DNA from: Granulicella sp.
GTDB lineage: Bacteria > Acidobacteriota > Terriglobia > Terriglobales > Acidobacteriaceae
NCBI GenBank assembly: GCA_027450185.1
Contig: DAIDKF010000002.1
Location: 53,665-117,664 of the forward strand
Direction: 5' to 3'
Length of the DNA stretch: 64,000 bases
In this document: positions 9,958 to 18,403 of the stretch, piece after piece
Numbering within the stretch: the stretch's first letter is position 1
Layout of the letters: each line of letters opens with the position of its first letter
Position numbers and translations under genes: made by a program
Notes under the pieces: generated by a model
The model's input: the letters and a program-made list of their open reading frames with translations, nothing else
The model's database searches: none
What the model was told of the DNA's origin: nothing

Positions 9958-10974
9958 TCAGTTACCACCATGCAGAGTCCTCAAGAACCTCGTGTAGAGG
10001 CGAAGGTGGCTTTCTGCGATCGCACACCAACTAAAGGTCTCTGCGTATTTTGCTGACCTATGCGAAAGATCCCTCCAGTAACACTCATCCCTAAACAGCT
10101 TTTCTACGAGTAGAGCTGCAGCGTCCGGACTGTCCGCAAAACATACGATGTTCCTTACCTCTTCAGCCGTCTCCCGCCCAGCCGTCGTGATGCAAGGCAC
10201 ACCGGCCGCGAGCAGCGCCCTTAGCGATCCGCGCCTATCTGATGCGCCGTCAGGAAAGGGCAAATACGCACATCTTGCTTTCGCAAATAGGTCGGCCACC
10301 CGGCCGGGCGTCTCATTCAAGGAGAGCAGAATCGAATTCTCCGCACAGCGGGAGATAAAGGCGTCGGCGAAGGCCTGGAACTTCGGAACGGTTGCACCAA
10401 TTATACGGACGGGAGTGCCGTCGCCACGAACCCGCAGAGAACTGGCAAGTTGCAAGACGCATTCGAGACCCTTCTTTGGGGCGAGGAGACCAAAATAAAC
10501 AATCTCCGAGCGGACATCTGACGAATCTGCGGCGCACGGGGCTATATTGCTGCCGATCGGTATGATATCGGATCGCCCTTCGATGGGAGGCAGGATTCTC
10601 GCTGCGTGACCTCGTTCGAACTGAGACGTAAAGATTAGGTGGGAGCGAAGCAGAAAAGGTAGGCTCGCCACCCTCCTAAGCCAATGTACCCTCGAAAACT
10701 CATGCAGAGTAACGACACACGGCCTCAAGATCGACAGGGCCTGCGAAGCCATCCCATACCCCGCGCCCAAAGTGGGATACTGAATGTGAACGATCTCACC
10801 CTTGCCCTGCCTCCCGCGTAATACCTCCGATGCCTCGGATGAAAAAAAGCGCTTCACAACTGATATATCTACGTCCAGGCCTTTGCTCCGGATAGCTTCG
10901 GCAAGTCGCCAGGTGTAGTCACCCACTCCGCATACTTCGGGAGGGACGGACCCAGTCACCAATCGTATTCTCAT
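9958..10974 (-). CDS. Glycosyltransferase, GT-B fold (GT4-like)
   Basis: Probable cytosolic sugar transferase acting on a lipid-linked glycan. 338 residues. The N-terminal half opens with MRIRLVTGSVPPEVCGVGDYT, the glycine-rich acceptor loop of GT4 enzymes. It continues with EIVHIQYPTLGAGYG and VVTLHEFSRVHWLRR. The C-terminal half has VYFGLLAPKKGLECVLQLA (donor-domain strand) and PFPDGASDRRGSLRALLAAGVPC in place of the usual E-x7-E region, with ETAEEVRN behind it. The ATG at 10974 overlaps the upstream stop as ATGA; the open frame to 11211 is a shadow. Last gene of the 17963-9958 operon. Donor and acceptor cannot be told from sequence. Confidence 0.8.
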   Translation of the reverse strand: MRIRLVTGSVPPEVCGVGDYTWRLAEAIRSKGLDVDISVVKRFFSSEASEVLRGRQGKGEIVHIQYPTLGAGYGMASQALSILRPCVVTLHEFSRVHWLRRVASLPFLLRSHLIFTSQFERGHAARILPPIEGRSDIIPIGSNIAPCAADSSDVRSEIVYFGLLAPKKGLECVLQLASSLRVRGDGTPVRIIGATVPKFQAFADAFISRCAENSILLSLNETPGRVADLFAKARCAYLPFPDGASDRRGSLRALLAAGVPCITTAGRETAEEVRNIVCFADSPDAAALLVEKLFRDECYWRDLSHRSAKYAETFSWCAIAESHLRLYTRFLRTLHGGN

Positions 10975-12377
10975 CTGATTCTCCGCATCCTTTCCGCAGC
11001 GAGTTGCGAAGAACCTTTTTCGCCGCATGCGCCGACCGCGATGCACATCCCCAGAACAACCCAAAAGTAGCCAAAGACGTATGGAAATTCCGAGATGCCG
11101 CTGGCGCCAATTAGGATGCAGGCGCTCACTCCCCAGTACATATTGCGCAGTCTCTCCTCCCGCGATCTTTGCAATCTGCCGCCCAGGTTTCGTCTTATAA
11201 CTGTCCACCAAATAAGCCCGAATGTAACTGCTCCCAGAAGGCCCACATTTGCGAGCAATTTAAACATCAAATCGTGAGAAGTTACGCTACCCCACCCAAC
11301 CCCCAACAGCGGATATTCGAGAAAATAATTGGCTGCGTTCGTTATTGTCTTCAGCCGCTCCAAGCCGGAGTAACCGCCCGCCTTTGAGATCAATGTCGAG
11401 GCTACAATAAGCCTTACTGAGCCGCTTGCGAGGTAAGTAGGCACTGCGATTGCCAGGAACAGCAAAACACCCAAAAGAGTGCGCTTAATAAGCGGCCACA
11501 TACGAATTAGACCCGTTTGATGAAGCGCGAACGCAGCGACCAGTGCAAGGGCTGCGAGACCTATATAGGCTACAGAGGAGAAAGTCAGAACCAGAGCAAG
11601 AACAATGAGCCAGGCGATGAGCCGGTCTCTATGAAGAGAAAAAATTTTACCGATCCCTAGTACCGCTGGGAGCGTCATAGGCAGCATCACAAGTAAACAC
11701 TGAGAAAGAATGGACGGTTCCACCGCGACAGAATTGAGACGCGGCAGCCTCAGCACATCTAACTCCGGGTGTGCGCTTGCGACGGACGCCGAATGGTTGT
11801 TGTTAAATAGTGTCACTGGAAAGGGGAGGTGAGCTACTGTGCAGGTAAACTGGATCAATCCCCAAAGTGCCATAAATGCCGCTACCCCGAGCCAGAGGCG
11901 GTCGATCTCCCTTTGAACAGCTCGATCCTGCGCCACCTGCGCAATCGAAGTTGCCACCAAACCTCCGAAAATCAGGTAGAGGAGCGCCGTCAAATTCCTG
12001 ACAGAGAAGAACAATGGGGCAGTGGTGAAGTCCATCAGCTCAGGGGAAGCAATTTGGAGCCTTCCGCTGATGTATACGGGCATCACCATCGATAGCGCTG
12101 CCACAAAGAGAAACGCGGCCAAGGAGAGGTAAGGGGCCAAAACAGAACGCCTGATACTCCAGCCAAACATCAAAGCTGAATCAGCGCTTTGGCGAAGGAG
12201 CCAAAGGGCACCTGCAAACATCCACACCTGAACTCCCGACGCAGCATCTCCTGAACCGACGTTAACCATAACAGAGCCAGAAAAAGGTGCCGAAATTATC
12301 AGAAATCTCAGCAACCATTTCTTAGAAAATAGGGCGACTAGCCCTACCGGAATGAGGACATATCCGAGCAGCGTCAT
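10971..12377 (-). CDS. O-antigen polymerase/ligase-like membrane protein (Wzy/WaaL type)
   Basis: 468 residues with about ten to twelve hydrophobic segments spread over the whole length. A large polar loop lies in the second half (about 325-375), containing the sequence LEYPLLGVGWGSVTSHDL. A loop with a conserved G-x-G-W-G-x3-H pattern at this place is the hallmark of the O-antigen ligase/polymerase superfamily. Likely role: polymerising lipid-linked repeat units, or ligating the finished glycan, on the periplasmic face of the inner membrane. It overlaps the next gene by ATGA and starts 14 nt after the gene upstream. Polymerase and ligase cannot be separated by eye; the neighbouring flippase favours polymerase. 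Confidence 0.75.
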   Translation of the reverse strand: MTLLGYVLIPVGLVALFSKKWLLRFLIISAPFSGSVMVNVGSGDAASGVQVWMFAGALWLLRQSADSALMFGWSIRRSVLAPYLSLAAFLFVAALSMVMPVYISGRLQIASPELMDFTTAPLFFSVRNLTALLYLIFGGLVATSIAQVAQDRAVQREIDRLWLGVAAFMALWGLIQFTCTVAHLPFPVTLFNNNHSASVASAHPELDVLRLPRLNSVAVEPSILSQCLLVMLPMTLPAVLGIGKIFSLHRDRLIAWLIVLALVLTFSSVAYIGLAALALVAAFALHQTGLIRMWPLIKRTLLGVLLFLAIAVPTYLASGSVRLIVASTLISKAGGYSGLERLKTITNAANYFLEYPLLGVGWGSVTSHDLMFKLLANVGLLGAVTFGLIWWTVIRRNLGGRLQRSREERLRNMYWGVSACILIGASGISEFPYVFGYFWVVLGMCIAVGACGEKGSSQLAAERMRRIR

Positions 12378-12391
12378 AATTGTTCAGGCAA

Positions 12392-13630
12392 TTAGCGTAG
12401 CTTCCCCTCAGTACTCTTAATATCCAGTACAACGTGTTGGTTCCGAAGAGTTGATACGTAGGCGAGATACTTAAGCAACAACGAATAGCGATCGTTGCCC
12501 AGTAATAGCAACAGAGCTCGAAATAGGAAATTAATAAGTTTCAAGCGACGGTCGGCAAAATCAACATTCCCCGAGCTGTATTTCATACTGGAATCCGGCT
12601 GACCGATTAGCCGACGCCTCTTAGCCAAGCGGTAATACCAGCCAGATGTGGAGAAGGGATCTTCGTCTCTCCGTGCGTCCTTATAAATTGCCCCGTAAAC
12701 TCGCCGTGCCAGCGTTGACACTGCAACGCCGTTCGAAAACGAGCGAAATGCGTATTGATGAGAAGCTTCCGTTGGCCGCTGGTTCTTCCGGAGTCGCGAC
12801 TTATAGCCTTCAAAAAGTGGTCTCAAGTCGGGGCGAGATGCAAAAGTCAAATCGGGGCGGGCTTTCGGCGAAATCCGCTCCGTCGGGCTCGCGTCGACGC
12901 CGCTAAAATGGAAGAAAATTAGCGGTGCAACGGCGTTTACACTGTACGTCCCTGCCTCAACAGTCAACTGTCGTTCGAAGATGTTCCAGTAAGCCACATT
13001 ACAGCCCAAATGCGTCAAGATTTTCACCCGCTCAAAGAAGCAGGGGACGAGATTGGCCCATTTCTGGTCTACGAACAACCCGGTCCTTGCCTCGGCATAA
13101 CCTAGTCCAAGGCAACGGTCCTCCCACCAGTCAAGAAACCTCCGTGCCTCGGGACTTCCTGACACTCCCAGAAATCCAAGGTTGAATACACCCAGCGATA
13201 GGAAGGCTTGTTCAAGGTTTCGGTCCTCGACGGGGGTCGGAGAGATGCAGTGGGGAGTTAGAACGATCGCAAATTCATCGAGAAGGGCGTAGATAAAATT
13301 CAAGGGATGATAAATCTCAATATCCGGATCAAGATATAGGAGACTCCCAATTCCACGCCCGAGAAGAAATTTTAAAAATGTTGGCTTTACGTTCGTATTG
13401 AGTTCAAGAATATCGTACTTGAATGAGATGTCGTTGAACTCAGGAATTCCCAAATCCTCAACAAAAAAGACCTCAAAATGTTCATCCGTTGAACTCCAGC
13501 CACTAGGCGGGCGGTCCACCAGTAAGACGAAGAACTTACTGTCGGGGTTCATTCTGAGAAATGAGTCAGAGAGGGTACGTGCGTAGGCCAGGTAGTTCAC
13601 CGAAACAATCGTACAAGCCGCGGTTGTCAT
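12392..13630 (-). CDS. Glycosyltransferase with DxD motif (GT-A, GT8-like)
   Basis: 412 residues. The N-terminus (TIVSVNYLAYARTLSDSF, then KFFVLLVDRP) resembles GT-A enzymes that start with a beta-alpha-beta nucleotide fold. LLYLDPDIEIYHPL at about 115-128 supplies a DxD-type metal site, and LGVFNLGFLGV with WWEDRC later fits acceptor-side segments of GT8-like transferases. The C-terminal 150 residues are basic and not recognised. I use the ATG at 13630, which overlaps the acetyltransferase stop (ATGA), rather than the ATG four codons earlier. The gene is visibly more AT-rich than rmlBACD. Sugar specificity unknown. Confidence 0.7.
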   Translation of the reverse strand: MTTAACTIVSVNYLAYARTLSDSFLRMNPDSKFFVLLVDRPPSGWSSTDEHFEVFFVEDLGIPEFNDISFKYDILELNTNVKPTFLKFLLGRGIGSLLYLDPDIEIYHPLNFIYALLDEFAIVLTPHCISPTPVEDRNLEQAFLSLGVFNLGFLGVSGSPEARRFLDWWEDRCLGLGYAEARTGLFVDQKWANLVPCFFERVKILTHLGCNVAYWNIFERQLTVEAGTYSVNAVAPLIFFHFSGVDASPTERISPKARPDLTFASRPDLRPLFEGYKSRLRKNQRPTEASHQYAFRSFSNGVAVSTLARRVYGAIYKDARRDEDPFSTSGWYYRLAKRRRLIGQPDSSMKYSSGNVDFADRRLKLINFLFRALLLLLGNDRYSLLLKYLAYVSTLRNQHVVLDIKSTEGKLR

Positions 13631-14277
13631 GGGTTGACCCACCCCTTTGTTTCAAAATCGTATATCTTGATTATTTTAGCGGGAGAGCCAGCAACCATGG
13701 AAAATGGAGGAATAGTGCCCCGCACAACCGAGTTCCCGCCCACAATCGCTCCCTCCCCAATGATAGCGCCCGGAAGAACGAGAACTCCGTCAGCAAGCCA
13801 TACGTTTCTGCCAATAATGACCCCTCGGTCGCAGCTTAGAGGACGCTCCCCCGGGGCGACTCCGGGGGGACTACATGACTGCCCGCTGTATATCCCATGG
13901 TTGTGATCAATTATGATCACTTTGCTTCCGATCAAGGTGCCGTCGCCAATCTCAACTCTATTCGTCGCAGCGATGTGCGACCAGTTGCTCACGTTAACGG
14001 AATTACCGATAATGATTTGCGGTTTGAAATGTTGGCCCTGATAATTCGTGATAGCTTCCAACCAGAGGCCGTCCCCAGCTGTGAATCGTTCCCCAATTCG
14101 GATATGCTTGAGCCCCCTGATAGTCGTGTCGCGGCCAATACTTAGCCGCCTCGCCCCTACCTGACGAGCAACAACCGCAGAGCGAAGACCCCGGAGAATC
14201 GATCCAAGAGATCTACGAACCGTAAGCAAGAGTCCATCCTCAGAGACCGATCTCCAAACTGCCGTCGCGATGCGCAT
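13627..14277 (-). CDS. Left-handed beta-helix (hexapeptide) acetyltransferase
   Basis: 216 residues. From about residue 45 onwards it consists of hexapeptide turns of the [LIV]-G-x4 kind (IRIGERF, IIIGNSVNVS, VEIGDGTLIGSKV, VIIGRNVWLADGVLVLPG, AIIGEGAIVGGNSV). The catalytic-type histidine sits in IIDHNHGIYSG. The end, IPPFSMVAGSPAKIIK, is the closing motif of WbbJ/maltose-acetyltransferase-like enzymes. Probably O-acetylates a sugar of the surface polysaccharide using acetyl-CoA. It starts 9 nt after the preceding glycosyltransferase and its stop overlaps the next start (ATGA), so it is firmly in the operon. The N-terminal 45 residues are basic and may touch the membrane. Confidence 0.85.
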   Translation of the reverse strand: MRIATAVWRSVSEDGLLLTVRRSLGSILRGLRSAVVARQVGARRLSIGRDTTIRGLKHIRIGERFTAGDGLWLEAITNYQGQHFKPQIIIGNSVNVSNWSHIAATNRVEIGDGTLIGSKVIIIDHNHGIYSGQSCSPPGVAPGERPLSCDRGVIIGRNVWLADGVLVLPGAIIGEGAIVGGNSVVRGTIPPFSMVAGSPAKIIKIYDFETKGWVNP

Positions 14278-14286
14278 TGGTCGAAG

Positions 14287-15510
14287 TCAACCTCTAGGTT
14301 GCAGAACGTCAGAATAGATCTGCATAATTCGTGCCGCATGCTCTACCGGCGTCAACAAGGGTCGAATCCTATTTGACAACTCGGCAAGCTCGGACTTGCT
14401 AACGTTTTCCAGCCAAGCGCTTGCCCGGCTGATTTCATTGGGAAGGTCCGGCTCGAAAAGGACACCCGAGGTAGAAGCAACTATGTCAGGTATCCCTCCG
14501 CGCATAGTGCCCAAAACAGGGATCTTGTAGTTTACAAATTCCATCGCCACCTGCGGGCCATTATCCTCCCAAATCGACAAAACCAAACCTATATCAGTAT
14601 TCGCCATAATCACCGGCAGATCACGCGCAGAGTATGGTCCGTGAAAGATCATTCCTTGGGAGCCTAGACGCCTCTCGTATCCATCAAATGTGCGCCCGTA
14701 GAAGTGGAATTCAATGTCTTCGCGACTAACGAGCTTCATAAGTTTTTCTAAGACTTCGGCGCCCTTAACCTTGTTCAGCGTACTCAACGCTGTAACTCGG
14801 AGCTTATTGGACGGTTCTTTGGCGACAGGCGCTCCGGACGCAGATGCACTTCCGATCTGCTCAACCTTTATTTGTGCATAGGGTACGATCTCCTGATAAA
14901 TCGAGGCAGTACGGTTCGAGACAGCCAGCAGAAGCGCCGCTCCGCTAAGAAAATCCCGCATCGCATTTGACCGCCGGATAACGGCATCAGACGAAATCCG
15001 GGGCAGCCGGACGCCAAGCCGATTCGCCGCTCGACGCAAGAGATCCACCTGATCAAGCTTCCCCACGCAGGACCTGCATTTGGCGATATCAACCTGCCGG
15101 CAAACGGTGGAGTCCGGTGCGACCATAAATATTCGCGGGCAGAGATAGAAGTAGTCGTGAAGGCTGACTAAATAGGTCTTTCCCTTGGCTGAAAAGTTCT
15201 CGAGGAACTTAAGAGGGAGATCGAGCACCATATGAAAATGGACGATATCGAACTCCTCGGTAGCGAGCAAGCTGTCGATCTGCGCGGTGTTGGCGTCCTC
15301 TTCGACGTTCTGAAGGGAAAAGGGCCGGACGGTTGAGGGGGAGTACGTGTGAAGGACGCATCCACTTGGGGGCGGGGAACCGTCGGGGCGAGCAAGGACA
15401 TGGATCTCTGCTCCCATTTCTAATTGTGACTGCGCAAGAGTACGGACATAATTCGTAATCCCGCCCGGATAGGAAAGAGGGAAGCCCGTCGATATATGAA
15501 GGATCTTCAA
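14287..15510 (-). CDS. Glycosyltransferase family 4
   Basis: 407 residues, GT-B fold. The N-terminus is KILHISTGFPLSYPGGITNY, with the acceptor-side glycine loop. FDIVHFHMVLDLPL and YLVSLHDYFYLCPR follow. The C-terminal donor domain includes VTALSTLNKVKGAEVLEKL, EFHFYGRTFDGYE and the region IWEDNGPQVAMEFVNYKIPV in place of E-x7-E, followed by GGIPDIV. Cysteines CxSC plus an upstream CR at about 177-192 may form a small metal or disulphide knot in the linker, as in some GT4 proteins. The start is TTG at 15510 with a GGTGAT sequence upstream; no in-frame ATG is near. It lies 60 nt downstream of glf. Confidence 0.85.
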   Translation of the reverse strand: MKILHISTGFPLSYPGGITNYVRTLAQSQLEMGAEIHVLARPDGSPPPSGCVLHTYSPSTVRPFSLQNVEEDANTAQIDSLLATEEFDIVHFHMVLDLPLKFLENFSAKGKTYLVSLHDYFYLCPRIFMVAPDSTVCRQVDIAKCRSCVGKLDQVDLLRRAANRLGVRLPRISSDAVIRRSNAMRDFLSGAALLLAVSNRTASIYQEIVPYAQIKVEQIGSASASGAPVAKEPSNKLRVTALSTLNKVKGAEVLEKLMKLVSREDIEFHFYGRTFDGYERRLGSQGMIFHGPYSARDLPVIMANTDIGLVLSIWEDNGPQVAMEFVNYKIPVLGTMRGGIPDIVASTSGVLFEPDLPNEISRASAWLENVSKSELAELSNRIRPLLTPVEHAARIMQIYSDVLQPRG

Positions 15511-15570
15511 TTATCACCACGTATTAGAATGAAAGGCTCGATGAGGAACTGAGACCCAGCCGTAACTGCA

Positions 15571-16680
15571 TCACATCAATAAGGTTGGATCGTGGAACAC
15601 TGTCTCCCCGATCTTGAGCGATGCAGCTACTACCTGATCCATATTGTAATAGCGGTACTGCGCGAGGCGTCCGACAAAGAAGACGCTACGCTCTGCTTTG
15701 GCGAGGACATCGTATCTCCTGAGCACTTCCTGGTTTTCCGGTCGCGGAATGGGATAGTACGGGTCGCCCTCCGCCTGCGGGTATTCGCGGACGATGGAGG
15801 TTCCTGGGTGCTGCTGGCCGGTGAGGTGCTTGAACTCCGTGATTCGGGTAAAGTCGTGGTCGTTGGGGTAGTTGACGGTCCCCACCGACTGAAAGCGATC
15901 CACGCCAACCCGGTGTTCGTGCTCGAAGCGTAGCGAGCGATAGGGAAGCTTCCCGTGGCGGAAGCGAAAGTACTCGTCTATGGGGCCGGTGTAGAAGAGT
16001 CGGTCCCATGTGACGCGATCGCGTAGCGCCTCGAAGTCCGCCCCCAACTCGACTCGAATGTTTGGATGCTGGAGCATCCGATCAAACATTTTTGTATACC
16101 CTTCGGCCGGCATCTTCTGGAAGGAGTCGGTGAAGTAACGGTCATCCGTATTGGTACGTACCGGAACGCGGGCAGCGACCTGGGCGCTCAACTGCGATAG
16201 ATCGAGTCCCCACTGCTTGCGCGTATATCCGCGAAAGAACTTGTCGCAGAGATCCCGGCCGACGCTGTTGAGGACGACATCTTCGCTGGTCTTCACGGGA
16301 TCACGCGGCTCCCGAACACGCTCGAAGAAGGCCGCAACTCCCGCTTCGTCCAGATCGAGTCCGTAGAGCCGATTGACCGTCGTCTGGTTGATAGGGATGG
16401 GATAATGCTCCCCCTCCACAACGGCTAAAACCCGATGTTCGTAGGAACGCCAATCCGTAAAACGGGAGAGGTAGTCGGATACCAAGGCTGAATTGGTATG
16501 AAAGATGTGCGGCCCATAGCGGTGAACGAGGAGACCATCCTTATCCAGTTCGTCGTAGGCGTTGCCGCCGACGTGCTCGCGCTTGTCAATAAGAAGCACG
16601 GACTTCCCCGCGGAGGCTGAGCGCTCGGCAAGGACGGCGCCGGCGAAACCCGCACCAACAATCAGAACATCGACTCTCAA
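15571..16680 (-). CDS. glf: UDP-galactopyranose mutase
   Basis: Flavoenzyme that interconverts UDP-galactopyranose and UDP-galactofuranose, giving the Galf donor for surface glycans. 369 residues, standard length. FAD-binding VGAGFAGAVLAE at the N-terminus, DKREHVGGNAYDE, and the family signatures YGPHIFHT, PIPINQTTVNRLYG, FRGYTRKQWG, RVPVRTNTDDRYF, YTGPIDEYFRFRHGKLPYRS and GRLAQYRYYNMDQ are all present. The start codon is TTG at 16680. It overlaps the flippase stop as TTGA and has a strong AGGAGG four bases upstream, so the rare start is well supported. Its presence predicts galactofuranose in the product. Confidence 0.97.
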   Translation of the reverse strand: MRVDVLIVGAGFAGAVLAERSASAGKSVLLIDKREHVGGNAYDELDKDGLLVHRYGPHIFHTNSALVSDYLSRFTDWRSYEHRVLAVVEGEHYPIPINQTTVNRLYGLDLDEAGVAAFFERVREPRDPVKTSEDVVLNSVGRDLCDKFFRGYTRKQWGLDLSQLSAQVAARVPVRTNTDDRYFTDSFQKMPAEGYTKMFDRMLQHPNIRVELGADFEALRDRVTWDRLFYTGPIDEYFRFRHGKLPYRSLRFEHEHRVGVDRFQSVGTVNYPNDHDFTRITEFKHLTGQQHPGTSIVREYPQAEGDPYYPIPRPENQEVLRRYDVLAKAERSVFFVGRLAQYRYYNMDQVVAASLKIGETVFHDPTLLM

Positions 16681-17963
16681 GAAGCCTCCTTTGTAGGAAA
16701 AACTGAGAGATTGTGGCGCTTGAGCGAAATCAGCATGGCAACCGTGACATAAGCCTCCACGACAAGGACCGAAGACCCTGCGCCCTGCGCTCCGAAGCGC
16801 TTGATCAGGATGGCAGCAAGCAGAACATTCAAGATGCCAGCGAGGATCAGGATTCGGCTGAATTGTTTATCCAGCCCGAAGGGGATCATCGTCTGAACGC
16901 CCAGAACATTGCTCACCGCGATAATCATCGGCAGGAAGGCGATCCAGCGGATGACGGGGATGCTGCCTGCTCCAACCCCGCCAAAGCAGATACGCGCGAT
17001 GGGCGTTGCACCCAGCAACAACGCCAGCGAGGGAATCGCGGTGGCAGGAATCATGAGGGCCAGGGTCTTGCGCGCAAAACGAAGAACTGAGGCGCGCGAT
17101 TGCTGCACAAGAGAGTTAACATGCGGGAAGATCGCCTGCGAGATCGGTCCAATCAGACCATTCATGGCGCGAACGATCTTTTCAGCAGCACTGAAGTAGC
17201 CGGCCTCAACGTCTCCAGCGAGCAGGCCCACGAGAAAGACGTTGGTGTTGGTGTAAAGGCTGACGGCGGCTGTGGAAACAAAGAGATGCCAGCCATCGGC
17301 TAGGACGGTACGCAACTGCCGCAGCGAGGGCGGGACGAACCTGACCTGGAACCTCACCAGAACAAGTGTGAAGCCGGCAATGCCGCTGAGCAGGATACCG
17401 CAGGACTGAATCACTAGTGCAAGCAACGTATCCTGCGGACGATGAACGAACACAAACAACGCCACCGCTGAGATGAGCCTCGCCCCGCCGCTGACGATGG
17501 AGATATAGCGCATCTGTTGGATGCCCTGGTAATACCAGACTGGGAAGAGTACGTTCCCGGTCACGGCCAGATATCCGGCATAGAAGTACGGTGCATCCTG
17601 GTGGAAGCGCGGAACGGTGAGAACCACGCCCCAGAGAACGAGACCTCCCAAAACGCAAAATATCAGTTTGAGCACCAGGACTGAGGAAAAGAGTTGCGAC
17701 GCCGCAGGCCCATCGTCGGGCGCCTGCGCGAGGGCTCGCGTAGCCGAAAAATTAAAGCCATAATCCGTGAGGATGGTGAAGTATTGGGCGAAGGACTGGG
17801 CGAAAGCGAGCAGCCCATACATCTCCATTCCCAGCACCCTGACCAGATAGGGCAAAACCGCGAGGGGTATAGCATAGTTGAGCCCCTGCAGAATATAGAG
17901 GGAGGCGATGTTCTCGGCCAGCTTTTTCTGGTTAGAGGTAAAGCGACTGCCGAGATTTAACAA
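16677..17963 (-). CDS. Polysaccharide flippase (Wzx-like, MOP superfamily)
   Basis: 428 residues with about twelve hydrophobic helices. The N-terminal pattern NIASLYILQGLNYAIPLAVL, PYLVRVLGMEMYGLLAFAQSF and LTDYGFNFSATRALA is the conserved start of RfbX/Wzx transporters. It would move undecaprenyl-linked repeat units across the inner membrane. The start is TTG at 17963 with GGAG eight bases upstream, and its stop overlaps glf (TTGA). It is the first gene of the minus-strand operon that ends at 9958. No sigma-70 promoter stood out upstream. Confidence 0.9.
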   Translation of the reverse strand: MLNLGSRFTSNQKKLAENIASLYILQGLNYAIPLAVLPYLVRVLGMEMYGLLAFAQSFAQYFTILTDYGFNFSATRALAQAPDDGPAASQLFSSVLVLKLIFCVLGGLVLWGVVLTVPRFHQDAPYFYAGYLAVTGNVLFPVWYYQGIQQMRYISIVSGGARLISAVALFVFVHRPQDTLLALVIQSCGILLSGIAGFTLVLVRFQVRFVPPSLRQLRTVLADGWHLFVSTAAVSLYTNTNVFLVGLLAGDVEAGYFSAAEKIVRAMNGLIGPISQAIFPHVNSLVQQSRASVLRFARKTLALMIPATAIPSLALLLGATPIARICFGGVGAGSIPVIRWIAFLPMIIAVSNVLGVQTMIPFGLDKQFSRILILAGILNVLLAAILIKRFGAQGAGSSVLVVEAYVTVAMLISLKRHNLSVFPTKEAS

Positions 17964-18403
17964 CTTTACTTCTCCAGGATGAGGCCTGCTTCAAGGATAA
18001 ATGAAGGACCCTCCATGAGGAAGAGCCTTCGAGACAGCTTCGTTTTGCCCGGGCACCCTGCCCTGGAGGGCATCCAGCCTCTTCGGCTTTGCGGCTGAGG
18101 ACGAGTACCACGCTATACCCAAGCGGAAACGCACTCAAAGACTTCGCGGCATGAATGAGCAGAGACTTCGCACCGCGGTTGGGGTGAGGACTCAAGTCGC
18201 CCAGAGTCAGGTAGCCCGCCACACCTCCGGGTTCCAGCTGTGACCGTAGGCCTGTTCGTTGTCAGCAGGGATTTGCTGTCCTAGCGGATGATGATGGGGA
18301 ACGCCTGCGAAGGTAACCTCTGGCGCCGACCAGCGTTGGGACTGCTATAGCCAGCGTCAACAAGCGGCTTCTATAATCTCCCAAGGAGAACGGTTCAGCC
18401 TGA
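17964..18403. other. Divergent intergenic region with a possible methyltransferase remnant
   Basis: Separates the minus-strand flippase operon from the plus-strand GT9 gene. A minus-strand frame running from about 18262 into the flippase reads LEPGG, GYLTLGDLSPHPN and LLIHAAKSLSAFPLGYSVV. It resembles the last strands of a SAM-dependent methyltransferase, but no N-terminal half or start is present. On the plus strand a TATAAT hexamer at 18372-18377 lies just ahead of the AAGGAG of the GT9 gene; no matching -35 box was found. Confidence 0.35.
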
